64,000 bases of DNA from Candidatus Pantoea haifensis (GCA_018842655.1 JAGTWN010000004.1:310001-374000), one strand, 5' to 3'. Counted from the stretch's first letter, positions 1 through 12,069 are shown. Numbers and translations: made by a program. Notes: generated from the sequence alone by a model not told the origin.

Positions 1-560
1 TTAAATACCCGTAATCTGCCGCTCATTCTGTTGCTCCCCTGGCGGTTATCGGCCTGCTGGAGCGCCACGGTTTGAAAGAGCGCGCTCAGGCCTGGATTGC
101 ACAGATCAAAACTGCGACTGCGGGTCGCTTGCTGGTCGTCTATTTGCTGGTGCGTGAGCTCACTGCGGCGCTGGGTTTAACCAGTCTTGGCGGTCATCCA
201 CAAATGGTGCGACCGTTACTGGCCCCGATGGCGGAAGGTGCAACGGAAAACCGTTATGGTGACGTGTCAACTGAAGTCCGCCATCGTCTGCGCGCCATGT
301 CGGCAGCGACAGATAATGTCGGTTTATTCTTTGGTGAAGATATTTTCGTTGCCTTCGGGGCGATTATTTTTATGCACAATTTTATGCAGGAGTCGGCCAA
401 TATTCATACCGAGCCGCTGCATATTGCATTGTGGGGCATCCCGACCGCAGTGGCGGCCTTTCTGATCCACTCGGCGCGTCTGGTGCGTCTGGATCGCAAG
501 CTGGCGCGTGAGTTACAGGAATTGAATGGTCAGGCGTTAAAAGCCAAAGGAGGGCAATAA
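1..560 (+). CDS. 5-oxoproline transporter, DUF969 family subunit (5'-partial, frameshifted)
   Basis: C-terminal part of a DUF969 membrane protein whose start lies before the window. Translation from the first bases gives NTRNLPLILLLP and, after a one-base shift at a run of four C (36-39), continues as LAVIGLLERHGLKERAQ to the stop at 560. One missing C restores a single frame, so the TTG at 72 is not the real start. Hydrophobic segments are visible around RLLVVYLLVRELTAALG and the later FFGEDIFVAFGAIIF. DUF969 and DUF979 proteins occur as a pair and are regarded as a 5-oxoproline (pyroglutamate) permease because they sit beside 5-oxoprolinase genes. Here the partner follows with a one-base overlap and pcp comes next, which supports that role. 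Function is from family knowledge and context only. Confidence 0.8.
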
Positions 561-1576
561 TGTTTCAGCAACACTATCTGATGTGGCTGGCAGGCATTAT
601 TTTGTTGATGGTTGCACTGCTTTCCTGGCGTGACAAAGCGAACCCGCGTCGCGTAACGACGGGGCTGTTTTGGGCGCTGTACGGTTTGGTTTTTCTGGTG
701 GGTGACTGGACGACAAATTTAGTGATGCAGTTCACCGACTCGCCTGAAGGCGCCAGCCGCACACTGCATATTATTGTGGGCGTTGTGGTGGTGATAATGG
801 CGCTGATTGCAGGCTCAGGCGGCGTTAAATTAGGACGCTATCACCAGCGCAGCAGTGAAGAGAAACAAGCGAGTGCAGTACGGCTGCGTAATAAGCTGTT
901 TCTGCCCGCATTAGCTATTCCGGTTATCACCGTTATCGGCGTGCTGGCGTTCAACCACATTCCGGGTTTGCAGGAAAGCGTATTTGGTCCGGGCAATCAT
1001 TCCACGCTGGTAACGCTGTTTTCGATGATGGTTGGCTGTCTGGTCGGCTGGCTGGTGGCATTGAAAATGACACATGAAAAACCGATACAGTCAATGCAGG
1101 AGACGCGTCGCCTGCTGGATGCTATTGGCTGGGCGTTTATTCTGCCACAGATCCTGGCCACGCTCGGTTTACTGTTCACGTCGGCTGGCGTGGGTACGGC
1201 GATTTCCCACTTAACTGAAACCTATCTGGCCGTCGATAATCGCTTTATTGCCGTGGCTGTCTATGCCATTGGCATGGCCGTACTCACTATGATCATGGGC
1301 AACGCCTTCGCTGCGTTTCCGATTGTTACCGCCGGGGTAGGCATTCCCGTTTTAATCCTGCAACACGGCGGCAATCCGGCTGTGATGGCCGCAATCGGTA
1401 TGTTCTCCGGCTATTGCGGCACCCTGATGACGCCGATGGCAGCGAATTTTAATATCGTGCCTGCCGCGCTGCTTGAACTGCCCGATCGTAACGCGGTCAT
1501 CAAAGCTCAGGTACCTACCGGTGTGCTACTGTTAATCGTTAACATTTTTTTGCTCTATTTTTTAATGTTCCTGTGA
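560..1576 (+). CDS. 5-oxoproline transporter, DUF979 family subunit
   Basis: A 338-residue polytopic membrane protein of the DUF979 family, starting on the ATG that shares its A with the TAA of the DUF969 gene, which implies translational coupling. About nine hydrophobic stretches are visible, for example residues 5-20, 33-52, 70-88, 115-130, 150-170, 195-215, 235-260, 270-295 and 320-337. The pattern [19 protein letters not shown] near residue 280 is a conserved small-residue and polar loop of the kind seen in permease families. With the preceding gene it probably forms a two-component pyroglutamate carrier in the inner membrane. The pcp gene seven bases downstream produces the same metabolite, so the cluster looks dedicated to pyroglutamyl scavenging. 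No transport experiment is implied by the sequence. Confidence 0.8.
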   Translation: MFQQHYLMWLAGIILLMVALLSWRDKANPRRVTTGLFWALYGLVFLVGDWTTNLVMQFTDSPEGASRTLHIIVGVVVVIMALIAGSGGVKLGRYHQRSSEEKQASAVRLRNKLFLPALAIPVITVIGVLAFNHIPGLQESVFGPGNHSTLVTLFSMMVGCLVGWLVALKMTHEKPIQSMQETRRLLDAIGWAFILPQILATLGLLFTSAGVGTAISHLTETYLAVDNRFIAVAVYAIGMAVLTMIMGNAFAAFPIVTAGVGIPVLILQHGGNPAVMAAIGMFSGYCGTLMTPMAANFNIVPAALLELPDRNAVIKAQVPTGVLLLIVNIFLLYFLMFL

Positions 1577-1583
1577 GGAAAAC

Positions 1584-2231
1584 ATGAAAACTGTATTGAT
1601 GACCGCTTTTGAGCCTTTTGGCGGCGAAGATATCAATCCGTCATGGGAAGCGGTGCGGGCGTTGGAAGGTAAACAGATTGCGGGCGCCACTATCGTAACG
1701 CGCCAGTTGCCGGTAGTGTTTAGCACGGTATCGGAGGTGCTGTATCGTGCGCTGGATGAAGTCAAACCTGACGCGATTATCTCGGTCGGACAGGCGGGCG
1801 GGCGCAGCGATATTACCGTCGAGCGTATTGGTATTAATGTTGATGATGCGCGCATTCCGGATAACGCCGGCAAACAGCCAATAGACGAGGCGATTGTGGC
1901 TGACGGGCCAGCCGCTTACTTCTCTCGGCTGCCGATCAAAGCGATTGTTGCAGCGGTTCGCGAGGCTGGCATTCCTGCCTCGGTCTCGCAAACTGCCGGA
2001 ACCTTTACCTGTAACCGCGTGATGTATAGCCTGTTGCATTGGTTACATACGCAAGGCAATCCGGCGCGTGGCGGCTTCATTCACATCCCTTATCTGCCGG
2101 AACAAGCGGCACATCATCCTGGTGCACCCAGCATGTCATTAGCGAGCGTGATTCAGGCGCTGGAAATTGCTGTGCGCGTGACGCTGGAAACAAAAGAAGA
2201 TGTGAAAGCAGTGGGCGGCGCGACACACTAA
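1584..2231 (+). CDS. pcp: Pyroglutamyl-peptidase I (pyrrolidone-carboxylate peptidase)
   Basis: A 215-residue cytosolic cysteine peptidase (family C15) that removes N-terminal pyroglutamate from peptides. The N-terminus has the typical substrate-pocket segment [19 protein letters not shown]. The catalytic triad is visible: the Glu in [18 protein letters not shown] (about residue 80), the Cys in [16 protein letters not shown] (about residue 143) and the His in [13 protein letters not shown] (about residue 167). Length matches the family. It starts 7 bp after the DUF979 gene behind a GAGGA ribosome site. The product, 5-oxoproline, is the presumed cargo of the two genes upstream. E. coli K-12 lacks this gene at the nei locus, so this is a lineage difference. 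Confidence 0.95.
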   Translation: MKTVLMTAFEPFGGEDINPSWEAVRALEGKQIAGATIVTRQLPVVFSTVSEVLYRALDEVKPDAIISVGQAGGRSDITVERIGINVDDARIPDNAGKQPIDEAIVADGPAAYFSRLPIKAIVAAVREAGIPASVSQTAGTFTCNRVMYSLLHWLHTQGNPARGGFIHIPYLPEQAAHHPGAPSMSLASVIQALEIAVRVTLETKEDVKAVGGATH

Positions 2232-2242
2232 GAGGCGGAGAG

Positions 2243-3031
2243 ATGCCAGAAGGACCGGAGATCCGCCGCGTGGCGGATCAGCTTGAAGCAGCAATTGTGG
2301 GCCAACCGTTAACGGATGCCTGGTTTGCTTTTCCTGAACTGAAAACCTATGAGTCGTCCTTGATCGGTCAGCAAGTTGATGCGATTGAAACGCGGGGAAA
2401 GGCGTTGCTGACACACTTCAGCAATGGCCTGACGCTCTACAGTCATAATCAACTCTACGGTATCTGGCGCATTGTGCCGTCAGGTACTCAGCCTGAATCG
2501 AAGCGTCAGCTCCGGGTCAGGCTGACGACGGCGGAGCAGGCTATTTTGCTTTACAGTGCTTCCGATATTGAGCTGTTAAATGCTGAGACGTTAGCCACGC
2601 ATCCCTTTCTTAATCGCATCGGGCCGGATGTACTGAATGCTGCGCTCACGGTCGAAGAGGTCAAGCAGCGGCTGCTTTCACCGCGCTTCTGTCGCCGTCA
2701 GTTCAGTGGATTATTGTTAGATCAGGCGTTTCTGGCGGGGCTGGGAAATTATTTGCGGGTTGAAATCCTGTGGCTGGCGAAACTGTTGCCGCAGCACCGG
2801 GCACAATCGTTAACTGAAGAGCAGCTGACAGCATTCAGTGAGGCGTTGTTATCGGTGCCTTGCCACGCTTACCGTATGCGCGGAACCATGAAGAAATACC
2901 ACGCTGAGGCCGCATTTCGCTTTGAGGTGTTTCACCGACAGGGGAAGGAATGTCGGCGTTGTGGAACGCTGATAGAGAAGGGCGTTTTATCATCGCGACC
3001 TTTTTACTGGTGCCCTGGCTGCCAAATTTAA
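2243..3031 (+). CDS. nei: Endonuclease VIII (DNA glycosylase/AP lyase)
   Basis: A 262-residue Fpg/Nei family enzyme that removes oxidised pyrimidines and cleaves the abasic site. The start chosen is the ATG at 2243, behind GGCGGAGAG, because it gives the essential N-terminus MPEGPEIRR: Pro2 becomes the catalytic amine after Met removal and Glu3 is the proton donor. A longer open frame reaching into pcp has no family support. The helix-two-turns-helix region is [14 protein letters not shown]. The C-terminal zinc finger is visible as CRRC followed by CPGC after 16 residues. It is 11 bp downstream of pcp and in the same direction, so it is probably co-transcribed, and a hairpin terminator follows. 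Confidence 0.95.
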   Translation: MPEGPEIRRVADQLEAAIVGQPLTDAWFAFPELKTYESSLIGQQVDAIETRGKALLTHFSNGLTLYSHNQLYGIWRIVPSGTQPESKRQLRVRLTTAEQAILLYSASDIELLNAETLATHPFLNRIGPDVLNAALTVEEVKQRLLSPRFCRRQFSGLLLDQAFLAGLGNYLRVEILWLAKLLPQHRAQSLTEEQLTAFSEALLSVPCHAYRMRGTMKKYHAEAAFRFEVFHRQGKECRRCGTLIEKGVLSSRPFYWCPGCQI

Positions 3032-3112
3032 TTAGCTGCCCGGGAAATAACCGCTGACGAATCAAATAAATGAAGTCAGTTAGTCTGCTTCCGTGTGGTA
3101 TCAACGCAACAT

Positions 3113-3144
3113 AAAAAAACGCCTGATGCAGTATCAGGCGTTTT
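3113..3144. terminator. Bidirectional terminator between nei and tpsA
   Basis: A 9-bp perfect stem (ACGCCTGAT at 3119-3127 with ATCAGGCGT at 3133-3141) has an A run on its left and a T run on its right. It can therefore stop transcription from nei on the plus strand and from the adhesin operon on the minus strand. It lies between the two convergent gene ends at 3031 and 3195. Confidence 0.8.
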
Positions 3145-3194
3145 GACGGCATAACATGTCAATTTATGGCCGGTCTGTTTACAAAGCGAATAAA

Positions 3195-6100
3195 TTAACT
3201 CATTTTTTTATCTGATTTGAAGATAATGGTTTCTGGCAACAAAGAGCGCCATTCATTGTGACTGTAGGGCGCACTGAGGTTTGCCGTTTTGTCTGGCGCA
3301 CCGGGACGCGCTATATCGCCATTAAAATCGGGACGATCGTGCGGCTTACCGGTCTGTCCACCAGGGATGCGACTCGGTGAGCCGGTTCCGCCAATAAAGT
3401 CAGTGTTGGTTTTGACCTCCGGCGATTGAGTGCCTCCGCTATTTTTATCTCCGGCGTTCTGGTTTGCACTGTTGACGCCATCGTTAGCTTTCGCACCGTC
3501 CGGTCGGGCGCTATTGCCGTTGAAATCGGGACGATCGTGCGGTTTACCGGTCTGTCCACCAGGGATACGGCTTGGTGATCCGGTTCCGCCAATAAAATCA
3601 GTGTTAGTTTTGACCTCCGGCGATTGAGTGCCTCCGCTATTTTTATCTCCGGCGTTCTGGTTTGCACTGTTGACGCCATCGTTAGCTTTCGCACCGTCCG
3701 GTCGGGCGCTATTGCCGTTGAAATCGGGACGATCGTGCGGTTTACCGGTCTGTCCACCAGGGATACGGCTTGGTGATCCGGTTCCGCCAATAAAGTCAGT
3801 GTTAGTTTTGACCTCCGGCGATTGAGTGCCTCCGCTATTTTTATCTCCGGCATTCTGGTTTGCACTGTTGACGCCATCGTTAGCTTTCGCACCGTCCGGT
3901 CGGGCGCTATTGCCGTTGAAATCGGGACGATCGTGCGGCTTACCGGTCTGTCCACCAGGGAGGCGCTGAGATGAGCCAGTACCACCAATAAAGTCAGTAT
4001 TGGTTTTGACCTCTGGCCATTTAGTGGCTCCATTGTTATTTCCTGGCTTGGTGCTTCCGCCGTTACCGTTCACAACACCTGGACGGGCAATATTGCCATT
4101 GAAATCTGGTCGAACGTGCGGTTTGCCTGTCTGGCCACCGGGAAGACCTTGCGCTGAGCCAGAGCTGCCAATAAAGCCGGTGCTGGGTTGCACTGTAGGC
4201 CATTTTGTTTTTGGTTTGCCGGAATCAGGCGTGTCAGTGCCTGGCTTGCTCGCATCCGGTTTGCCTGAGTCTGGTTTACCAGCGTCCGGTTTGCCCGAGT
4301 CCGGTGTGCCTGAGTCTGGTTTACCCGAGTCCGGTGTGCCTGAGTCTGGTTTACCAGCGTCCGGTTTGCCTGAGTCTGGTTTGCCAGCGTCCGGTTTGTC
4401 TGAGTCTGGTTTGCCAGAGTCTGGTTTACCAGCGTCCGGTGTGCCTGATTCTGGTTTACCCGAGTCTGGTTTACCAGCGTCCGGTTTGCCAGCGTCCGGT
4501 TTGTCTGAGTCTGGTTTGCCAGAGTCTGGTTTGTCAGAGTCTGGTTTACCAGCGTCCGGTGTGCCTGAGTCTGTTTTATCGGTGTCCGGTTTGCTGATAT
4601 CCGGTTTGCTGAGGTCAGGTTTACCGGTATCAGGTTTATCGGTGTCAGGTTTGCCGGTATCAGGTTTATCAGTGTCAGGTTTGCCGGTGTCAGGTTTACC
4701 GGTATCAGGTTTACCGGTGTCAGGTTTACCGGTATCAGGTTTACCAGTGTCAGGTTTGCCGGTGTCAGGTTTACCGATACCCGGTTTGCTGGTGTCCGGT
4801 TTTGGATGATAAGTTCCAGCTGGACCGCCATCAATTTGATCGCCTTTACCACCCTTACCGCCTTTGCCAACTGCACCGAGAGTAAAGGAAATATTGTTTT
4901 CGGCTACAGTCTCATCCTGAATAATGGTAGAAAGATTATTACCATCCTGATTGAGATCCCCTTTGATATTACCGGTAATACTACCGCCAACATCAATCGT
5001 TGCATGTTGATCTTCTTTAAAGTGCTTTTCTTCAACTTTATCGACATAGCCATTAACAGTGGGTAGACCTTTTTTACCAAAGCCACCGCCACCACCGCCA
5101 TATAAACCAGCCTGTTCAACGCTGTCAGTTAAGGTTATAGCGTTAATATCTCCACCAATATTTACACTGCCTTTTTTCTCATCCGACTTGATATGACCGC
5201 CGGTTAGATTGAGATCACCGCCGGTTTTGACATTAAGATCACCGGAGGTAGATATTCCGCTTTGTTCGCCAGTGACACGCTCTGTGCGATATTCACTGCC
5301 ACCACCGCCATGACCTTCAATAACAGGTTTAACACCAGTGCTTGAGATACTTGCACCTAATGAGCCTCCCCAGTTTTGTTTATCGGCATGATTTTCAAGT
5401 GTGTCTTGAACGGAAGTAATTGACAGGTCACCGGCAACATCAACATCAGCATTATTTGCATTGAGGTTGGCACCGGTAAGAGCGGCATCACCGCCTGTTT
5501 TTAATGTCAAATTATTACTGTCAATAGAGGCGTTATCATACTTCGTACTGCTGGTGGTGCTGCCTCCTTGATTACCACTGTAATCGAGTGACGCACCGAC
5601 CCCGGCTCCAGTTGCACCAATACCGCCACCTACTGAAATACCGGCATTATGCGATGAGTTGGACGTCATTTCAGTGCTGGTCGTTTTCGCCGCGTTAATT
5701 TCAAAGTCGCCACCGATGTCAAGATTGGTATTTTCTTGAACATTAATTTTGACACCGTTTAAAGTCGTATCACCCTCGGTCTTGATATTCAGGTTATTAA
5801 CATTGATGTTGTTAATATTCTCTTTTGCTGAATATTTTTCTGAATGATTAGTTGACCGCTCGTGACCAGCAGATACTGAGCCACCAATAACCGTATCACC
5901 GAAGATCAGATTCGACATGTCACCGGCGACTTGAGCTGCGGTAGCTCCAGCATTGAGTGACTGTCCATTGCCACTGTCAATAGCGAGATTGGCGGCTTTG
6001 TTTGCTGCATCCAGCAGGCCGCTGTGTACCTCACCTTTTACGCCGGTAAAGGAGTCTTTAACAGTATGAGTTTCTTTAACCGTATCTTCATATTTAGTAC

Positions 6101-9100
6101 TGGTTACCTCTTTGGCAATAATATCGAGGGTGTCAGCATTTGCGTTCATTCCACCAATATCCGTGATACCGCCTGATTTAATTGTTAAATCTCCACCCAT
6201 ATCAAACTGAGCGTTGGTATTTGTAGTCGTTTCTAATGTGTTATGCTCATTATGCTTTTTGAGGCCAACTTCAAACGAGCCTGCACTGCCGCTTGAAGCA
6301 GCACCTGGTTTTTTACCACCGGTATGAATCGTTGAATCTGAGCCTGTGCTCGTATATTCACCAGAAGATGTTGAACTACTATTACCATTTAAACCGCTAT
6401 GTTCAAATTCGCCTGAATGACCGAAGGCATTTCCTTGCGCACCGAAAACAAACTCTTTTTGATCAACGGTAGACTCACTCGCATGGTGATCCTGTGAGGT
6501 TTTGATAGTGATATCATTACCGGCAACAAGAGAAGAACCTTCTTTCGCAGAAAATTTACCACCTTCAATAACAATATCTTTCTCAGCCTGAATATTCATG
6601 CCTCCAGAGCCTGCATCAATATTCGTTGTCACAGAATTAGCATCAACAGAACTGGTCACTTCCTGCCTGTAATTCAGGAAGTTTTTGCTGTCCATCGTAT
6701 TATTATAATCAGATTTAACTTCATGAACCTCGTTGAGGTTGACTGAGCCTTCAGTTGCCACCAAATCGACACCGTTAGATGCTTTAATGTCGACGCCATG
6801 TGAAGTGATGTTTTCACCAAAAATAGTGATTTTTTGCTCAGAAGAGATGCCATCTTTATATTTTCCAATATCTTGATTACCATTATTGTCAAAACCTGAA
6901 CTGGCAACCAAATTCACATCCCCCTCTTTAGCATAAAGTGTAACATCACCTTGGCCATCAATAGCTGCACCAGAATTAAGGATATTTCCTTTTTCCGAAA
7001 CAACGGTGACTTTACCACCAGAATTTATACCTGCATTGGTGCCAGCACCGATATTTTTAAAATCCCCTTCAGCCGTAATATGGACATCACCGCCGGAGGA
7101 AATATTACCGTTAATATTATTAACTTCGGTAGCATCACTCACAAAATGTTTACCAGCATGAAGAGTACTGGTGCCATTAACCTGGCCTGATTTGACTTCT
7201 TTTAATGATTCAGGAGCAAGATAAACGCGTGGCACCATAACCTTGATGCCATCTACGTCTTCTTCGACAAACCAGACAATATCCTGTTTCAAAGAAGCTT
7301 GCTGTTCCGCTGTTAAAGCCTGGCCTGGCGCAGGAGCATCTTCCATTTGGCTGATTTCTTCGCCTGCATTATCCATTAACATGGTGACAAGGTCTGGTCC
7401 TTCGACACCATGTTTAATCAAATAGAAGGATCCTAAATTTTCAGTGATGCTTTTTTGTATAAGCTCATTGATAAAGTAGTTGTCGCCAATAACATAGTGT
7501 GGCCGTTCAGGCTCGTAGCCGATTTTTTCAAAGAAATAATCGGAGCCGTGGAAATCCTCTTGATTGATCATTTCAATACGGGTTTCATACAAAGGAATTA
7601 TCGCATCCTGGCGATTATCTTTAGTAATTTTCACCTCAGAAATATCAGGGAGGCCTTTTTTCTCAAAAAGAAGCGTGTTTTCAGTTAAATCATCAACAGA
7701 AGGCAATGAACCAATACCATTTTGAGCAATTTCAGCATAATCTTTTTCATTTACTTTTACGTTAAAACTACTGTCAATGGTATCAACTTCGATACCATTG
7801 ATTTCAACCTTAGTCGTGTTATTCCCTTCGTTAATTTTCATTGCATCTTCATATTCACTGCCGACTAAGCCGTTATTTAATGAACCATTGGTGTGAATAA
7901 AGTTTCCGCCAGCAACAATTTCGCCTTTATCGTGAGGCACAAAAAAGTAACGCTTATCTTTTAAGGCCTGGCCATTATTAGCATTAAGATCAGTCCATTT
8001 CTGACGCATAACACTATATGAAGTATTTTTCCATGCCGAACCGAAAAGAGAATTCATAAGCTGGTTCATGACTGGCGATGTATCAGCTGAATTTCTTAAA
8101 CTGTCATAAAAGCTTGATTTTTTTGAAGTCGCTTCGCTACTGTTCCACCATCCCGGCTCGGAATGAGTTTTATCGGGTGTTCCATTACCGAAGATGTAAT
8201 TTAAGTAAGAATCAATAGTATAAAAATTGGCGTTGCGTGCTCCTTCTTCAATGACCTTCCAGAAATAGGTTATTTTAAAAGAATCTTCATTATAAAGCCT
8301 GATGTAATCATAATATGAAAGCGTTTCATAATAAGGTGAATTATAAACATCACCATCCATATAAATATTTTTTGCAGCTGAGATAAGCCCGCCCTGGTTA
8401 TGAAGGGCACGGGGTTTGTTATCACTTTCTTCTTTACGTTGGTTGATGTATAGATTACCTGATGTGGATATTTCAGCCAGGCGAGTGCGCATAATATCTG
8501 AGGTCAGCTCAGGGAGTTTATAATAGGTGCTAAATTTATTATAAAGGACATTTGCAAAACCGTTATAGTATTCTACATAACCAACGCCAACATTGAGTGG
8601 CCCAATATCCCAACCACCTTTAAAGGCACTAATGTTTTTCAAAACGGGCGTATCAAGATAAATATCACTCTTCGCACGTATGTTGCCGGTATTGTTTATG
8701 GAATTACCAGCATCCATTGCTATTGTATTATGGCTGAGAACTTGTCCGTCGTTAGCAATGGTACGTTCGGCAGTTGCGAAAAGATCGCCCATAGAAATTA
8801 AAATGGATTTGAATCCAATGATAATGTCTTGTGCTTGCAAATAGATATTTTTTGTAGAAAGTATGCCAGCGGCATTGTTAACAAAAAGGGCTTTATCTGA
8901 TGATAATGTAATCGATCCGGCATTTTCGATATTTTTTGATACTCTAATATCACCATCAGTGTTAAGTTTGAGGTGATCAGCAGAAAGTCCTCCCTGCGTG
9001 CCATCCAGCGTAATATTACCTTTGGTATTGATATTTAAATCATAGTCAGCAGAAATAATGCCTGTGCGATTTTTTAAGCTAGCAGTGTCTAAAGTGAGGT

Positions 9101-12051
9101 TACCATTACTGAGTATTTTTCCCCAGTTGTTATCAAGATTAGCAGCGTTGATTGAATTGCCATCTGTTTGACCTGTTGCAATTGTAGATTCATTTTTTAA
9201 TGCGTCTGTTTTGATGTTAAGGTTTTCACCATAAATAACAGCATTAGACATGTTGCTCAGATCATCGCTGGTTAATGTCAGTTTACCACCAGACGCGATT
9301 TGGGCTTTATCTTTATTGATAATGGATTTTGCAATGATGTCGGCGCTGCCGCTATTGTTTTGAATGCTTGCAGAATCACTATTTGTTAACTGCTGAGTGT
9401 TAACAATAAGGCCATTGGCACCCATGATCAGAGCTGACATTAAATTAGTTAACGATTGAATGTTTGTAATAACTAATTTATCTAACGCAGCCAGGCTAGC
9501 GTTATCTTGGTTAACTAAATTGTTTACTTTATCAATAACAACATTCATTTGACTGTAAATATTAGCTAAAGGACCTTCATTAATTAAATCTTTAGCGCCT
9601 GAAATGATTAATGATTGATTCGAAGCAATCTGACCTTTGTTGTGAATGTGTTCATTATTAACTAAGCTGACTTCACGCGTTGTCGTGATTTTACCGGTAG
9701 ATTCATTTAATATTTTTTCAAGGTTTTCTAAACGAACTTTAATGTCCGAATGAATATTGCCCTTGTTGATAACAGATTTTGCGTTAGAAATAGAGAGGTT
9801 TTCAGCACCTAAAATTGTACCGCTATTATCTAAATTAGCATTGGCAAGGTTGACATCCAGAGCCTGAATTAGTCCATCAAAATAATTGAGTAATTGAGCG
9901 ACTGAATTAATCGTCAGTGATTGAGTAGCATAAAGGGATCCATTATTTTTAATGGAGTCGATATTTTCTAACGAAAGGTTCTCGCTAGATGAAATAACTG
10001 CGCCCTCAATATTTTCTAAAGATTTAACATGAGAAACAGAGACGGAGCCATCTTTGGCATAAATTATGGAGTCTTTCCCTTTGTTGCTGACCTTATCAAT
10101 GTTTTTTAAGTTAATAGTTTTAGCCACTATGCTTCCATTTTCATTACTCAAATTTTTCATTTGAGACAAATCAAGATCACCCTCCGTAAAAATTTGGCCT
10201 TTTTCTTTGTTATTTAAGGACGCAGTTTCAAGGTTAAGTTCATCTATGCCATGTATTAAACCCTGATTGCTGATGGTTTTATTGCTCGTTATTTTGGTTT
10301 TTTTGCCTGGACTGTACCAGTATTGCTCAGGTCGGAGGTGTTAATTTCCGCACTGTTTTCAGCAAGTAATAATCCACCATTGTCTACATTTCCCGCTTTA
10401 ACCGTCATCGCATCATTTGCATTTATGATGCCTTTATTATCCAGTAAGCCACGATTATTTTTACCGGAAAACGTACGGGAATCAAGATAGCCAAGATCGA
10501 TACGTATGTCTTTACCAGCCGTCAGACGTCCCTGATTAGACAACGCTGATCCTGAAATCGCTAAATCTGCGTTAGCAATAATTAATCCTTTGTTATTGAT
10601 AGTATCCTTGATATCAATAACTAACGTTCCGTCAGTCAAGACAAAGCCTTCATTATTGAAATTGTCGGCTTTCAGATTGACGTTTTTACGTGAGTCAATA
10701 GTTCCTTTTTTGTTATTTAAATTTTTGGCTTTAATATCTGTTTCATTATTATTACTGTAGATTTGTGTGTCAGAGAGAACGGAGGCATCTGCCAGTGTTA
10801 AGCCATTTTTTTGACGACAAAGCCCCCATTTTCAAAAACAATCTCTGCATTATCAATCGTGCTACCATTGTGATCAACTGCATAAAAATTTCCCGCTAAT
10901 GTATACTCGCCACGCACATTGATTTGAATGGCAGGCACTGCGGTTGTACCTTCAGTTAAAGAAAGTATTCTTGCTGCACTCTGTAGCATGGTTCCCGCGT
11001 CAATAACAACGCGCCCGTTACGTGAAAAAACGTCAGCATTGATGTCAAGGTGTGAAAGGGCATTGATAACTAAATCATGCGCAGCATCGATACCACCAGA
11101 TCCATGTTGATTGCGGCTTACCTTAATATTATTGCCTCGCAACGCAATGTTTTGCTGGCTGCCTAACGCAGCAAGTGTAAGATCGCCATCTGCAGAAATT
11201 TCAATACCTCTGCTGGCAATTATACTGCCGCTATGTTTAACCCCCACACCGGATTCAGTGCTGATGAGCTGAATACGACCACCATACATTGAACCAAATT
11301 CGCTGGCATTGATCGCCAGATGGGGTTTATCCGCTGCACTATTGCTGCGAACCTGGTGAGTGCGATCTTTTAATGCGTAATCATTTTGGCCTGTTACAAT
11401 TTTTATATCGGCATCACCACGTATTTGTCCATCAAGTGTTGCGGTTCGACTAATGAGATCAAAGTAACCCAGGTTATCGGTAGAAATACCGTCTCCATGA
11501 ATACGAATGTCACCCTTATCTACAGCCAGGCGGAAGTTACCGTCAGGATCAGCAAGTAATTTACCTGTAGATAACGTAAGATTATTTGCATTGATCGTGG
11601 TTGCACCATTAACAGAAATGCCATTTTCGTTTGCAACAATAATGTCAGCCCGACGACCAAATACTTCCATAGCGCCGTTTAAATTTGTACCGTTTGTACC
11701 TGTCACTTCGCTAATAATAGCTTTAGCTTCGTTTTGTAATTGATGGTTTTTTAAGACAGAACCACCAATTTGAGTGACACCATCGACCATGCTGTTGTTA
11801 AAAACAACACCATTTTTGTCGACATTAAACTCATGGAATTTATTATGTGAGATTTCATTGCTGTTAGGATTAGCGATATTTATTTGCGGTGTACCATTGA
11901 TCGTCGTATTGATTGTTGGCCCGCCTGTTTGATTAGGATCGGCAATCAAAGCAGCTTCGACGGGCAAAGATAGCGCACTGGCAATGCTCAGAAAAACGCG
12001 GTTAAACATAAATCTTCTGCTTTGGTATTTAATTGTTTTTTTACTTTTCAT
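3195..12051 (-). CDS. Large filamentous haemagglutinin-type TpsA exoprotein with C-terminal repeats (two frameshifts)
   Basis: Reconstructed as one protein of about 2,950 residues. Two breaks, each at an A7 run on the coding strand (10806-10812 and 10298-10304), are both repaired by one added A, after which the repeat register continues without a gap. Order: a long signal peptide ending near LPVEA; the TPS secretion domain (about residues 35-270) with NPNSNEISHNKF and VFNNS; many 20-residue beta-helix haemagglutinin repeats of the NKGLIIANADLAISG type; a Tyr-rich stretch; the conserved segment with LTAEQQASLKQDIVWFVEE near residue 1580; a Gly-rich second beta-helix region; a Pro/Asp pentapeptide tract (about residues 2415-2615); and 66-residue repeats up to the short tail. 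TpsB, which would export it, ends 18 bp upstream, and a GGGAG ribosome site precedes the ATG. No VENN motif, toxin domain or immunity gene is seen, so an adhesin is more likely than a contact-dependent inhibition protein. The ligand is unknown. Confidence 0.85.
3320..4200 (-). repeat. 198-bp tandem repeats encoding 66-residue units at the TpsA C-terminus
   Basis: The sequence around GGACGATCGTGCGG recurs at 3331, 3529, 3727 and 3925, exactly 198 bp apart, with a diverged copy near 4108. The units at 3430-3627 and 3628-3825 encode identical peptides on both strands. On the coding strand each unit reads KTNTDFIGGTGSPSRIPGG, then QTGKPHDRPDFNGN, then a Ser/Asn/Gly-rich linker. The period is divisible by three, so copy-number change keeps the frame. 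Confidence 0.95.
4205..4808 (-). repeat. 15-bp repeats encoding about 40 Lys-Pro-Asp pentapeptides in TpsA
   Basis: On the coding strand this tract encodes roughly forty units of the form KPDTG, KPDSG, KPDAG or TPDSG without interruption. The upstream half is mostly KPDTG and the downstream half mostly KPDSG/KPDAG, so two expansion phases are likely. On the protein it forms an extended acidic, proline-rich stalk between the beta-helix and the 66-residue units. Complementary-strand open frames here are mirror artefacts of the repeat. Confidence 0.95.
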
Positions 12052-12069
12052 TTGAAAACTCCCGTATTG

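Noticed and set aside
2039-2242. An N-terminal extension of Nei into pcp
   Set aside because: Nei needs Pro directly after the start Met, which fixes the start at 2243.
4000-4809. Long open frames opposite the pentapeptide tract (SGLPESG-type proteins)
   Set aside because: They are mirror frames of a 15-bp repeat lacking stops; no ribosome site, and the minus-strand frame belongs to TpsA.
3320-4810. Regular repeats that could suggest a CRISPR array
   Set aside because: The repeats are contiguous without unique spacers, keep an open frame and encode a periodic peptide, so they are coding tandem repeats.
3195-12051. Contact-dependent inhibition (CdiBAI) system
   Set aside because: The exoprotein lacks a VENN motif and a recognisable toxin domain, and no small immunity gene follows it.
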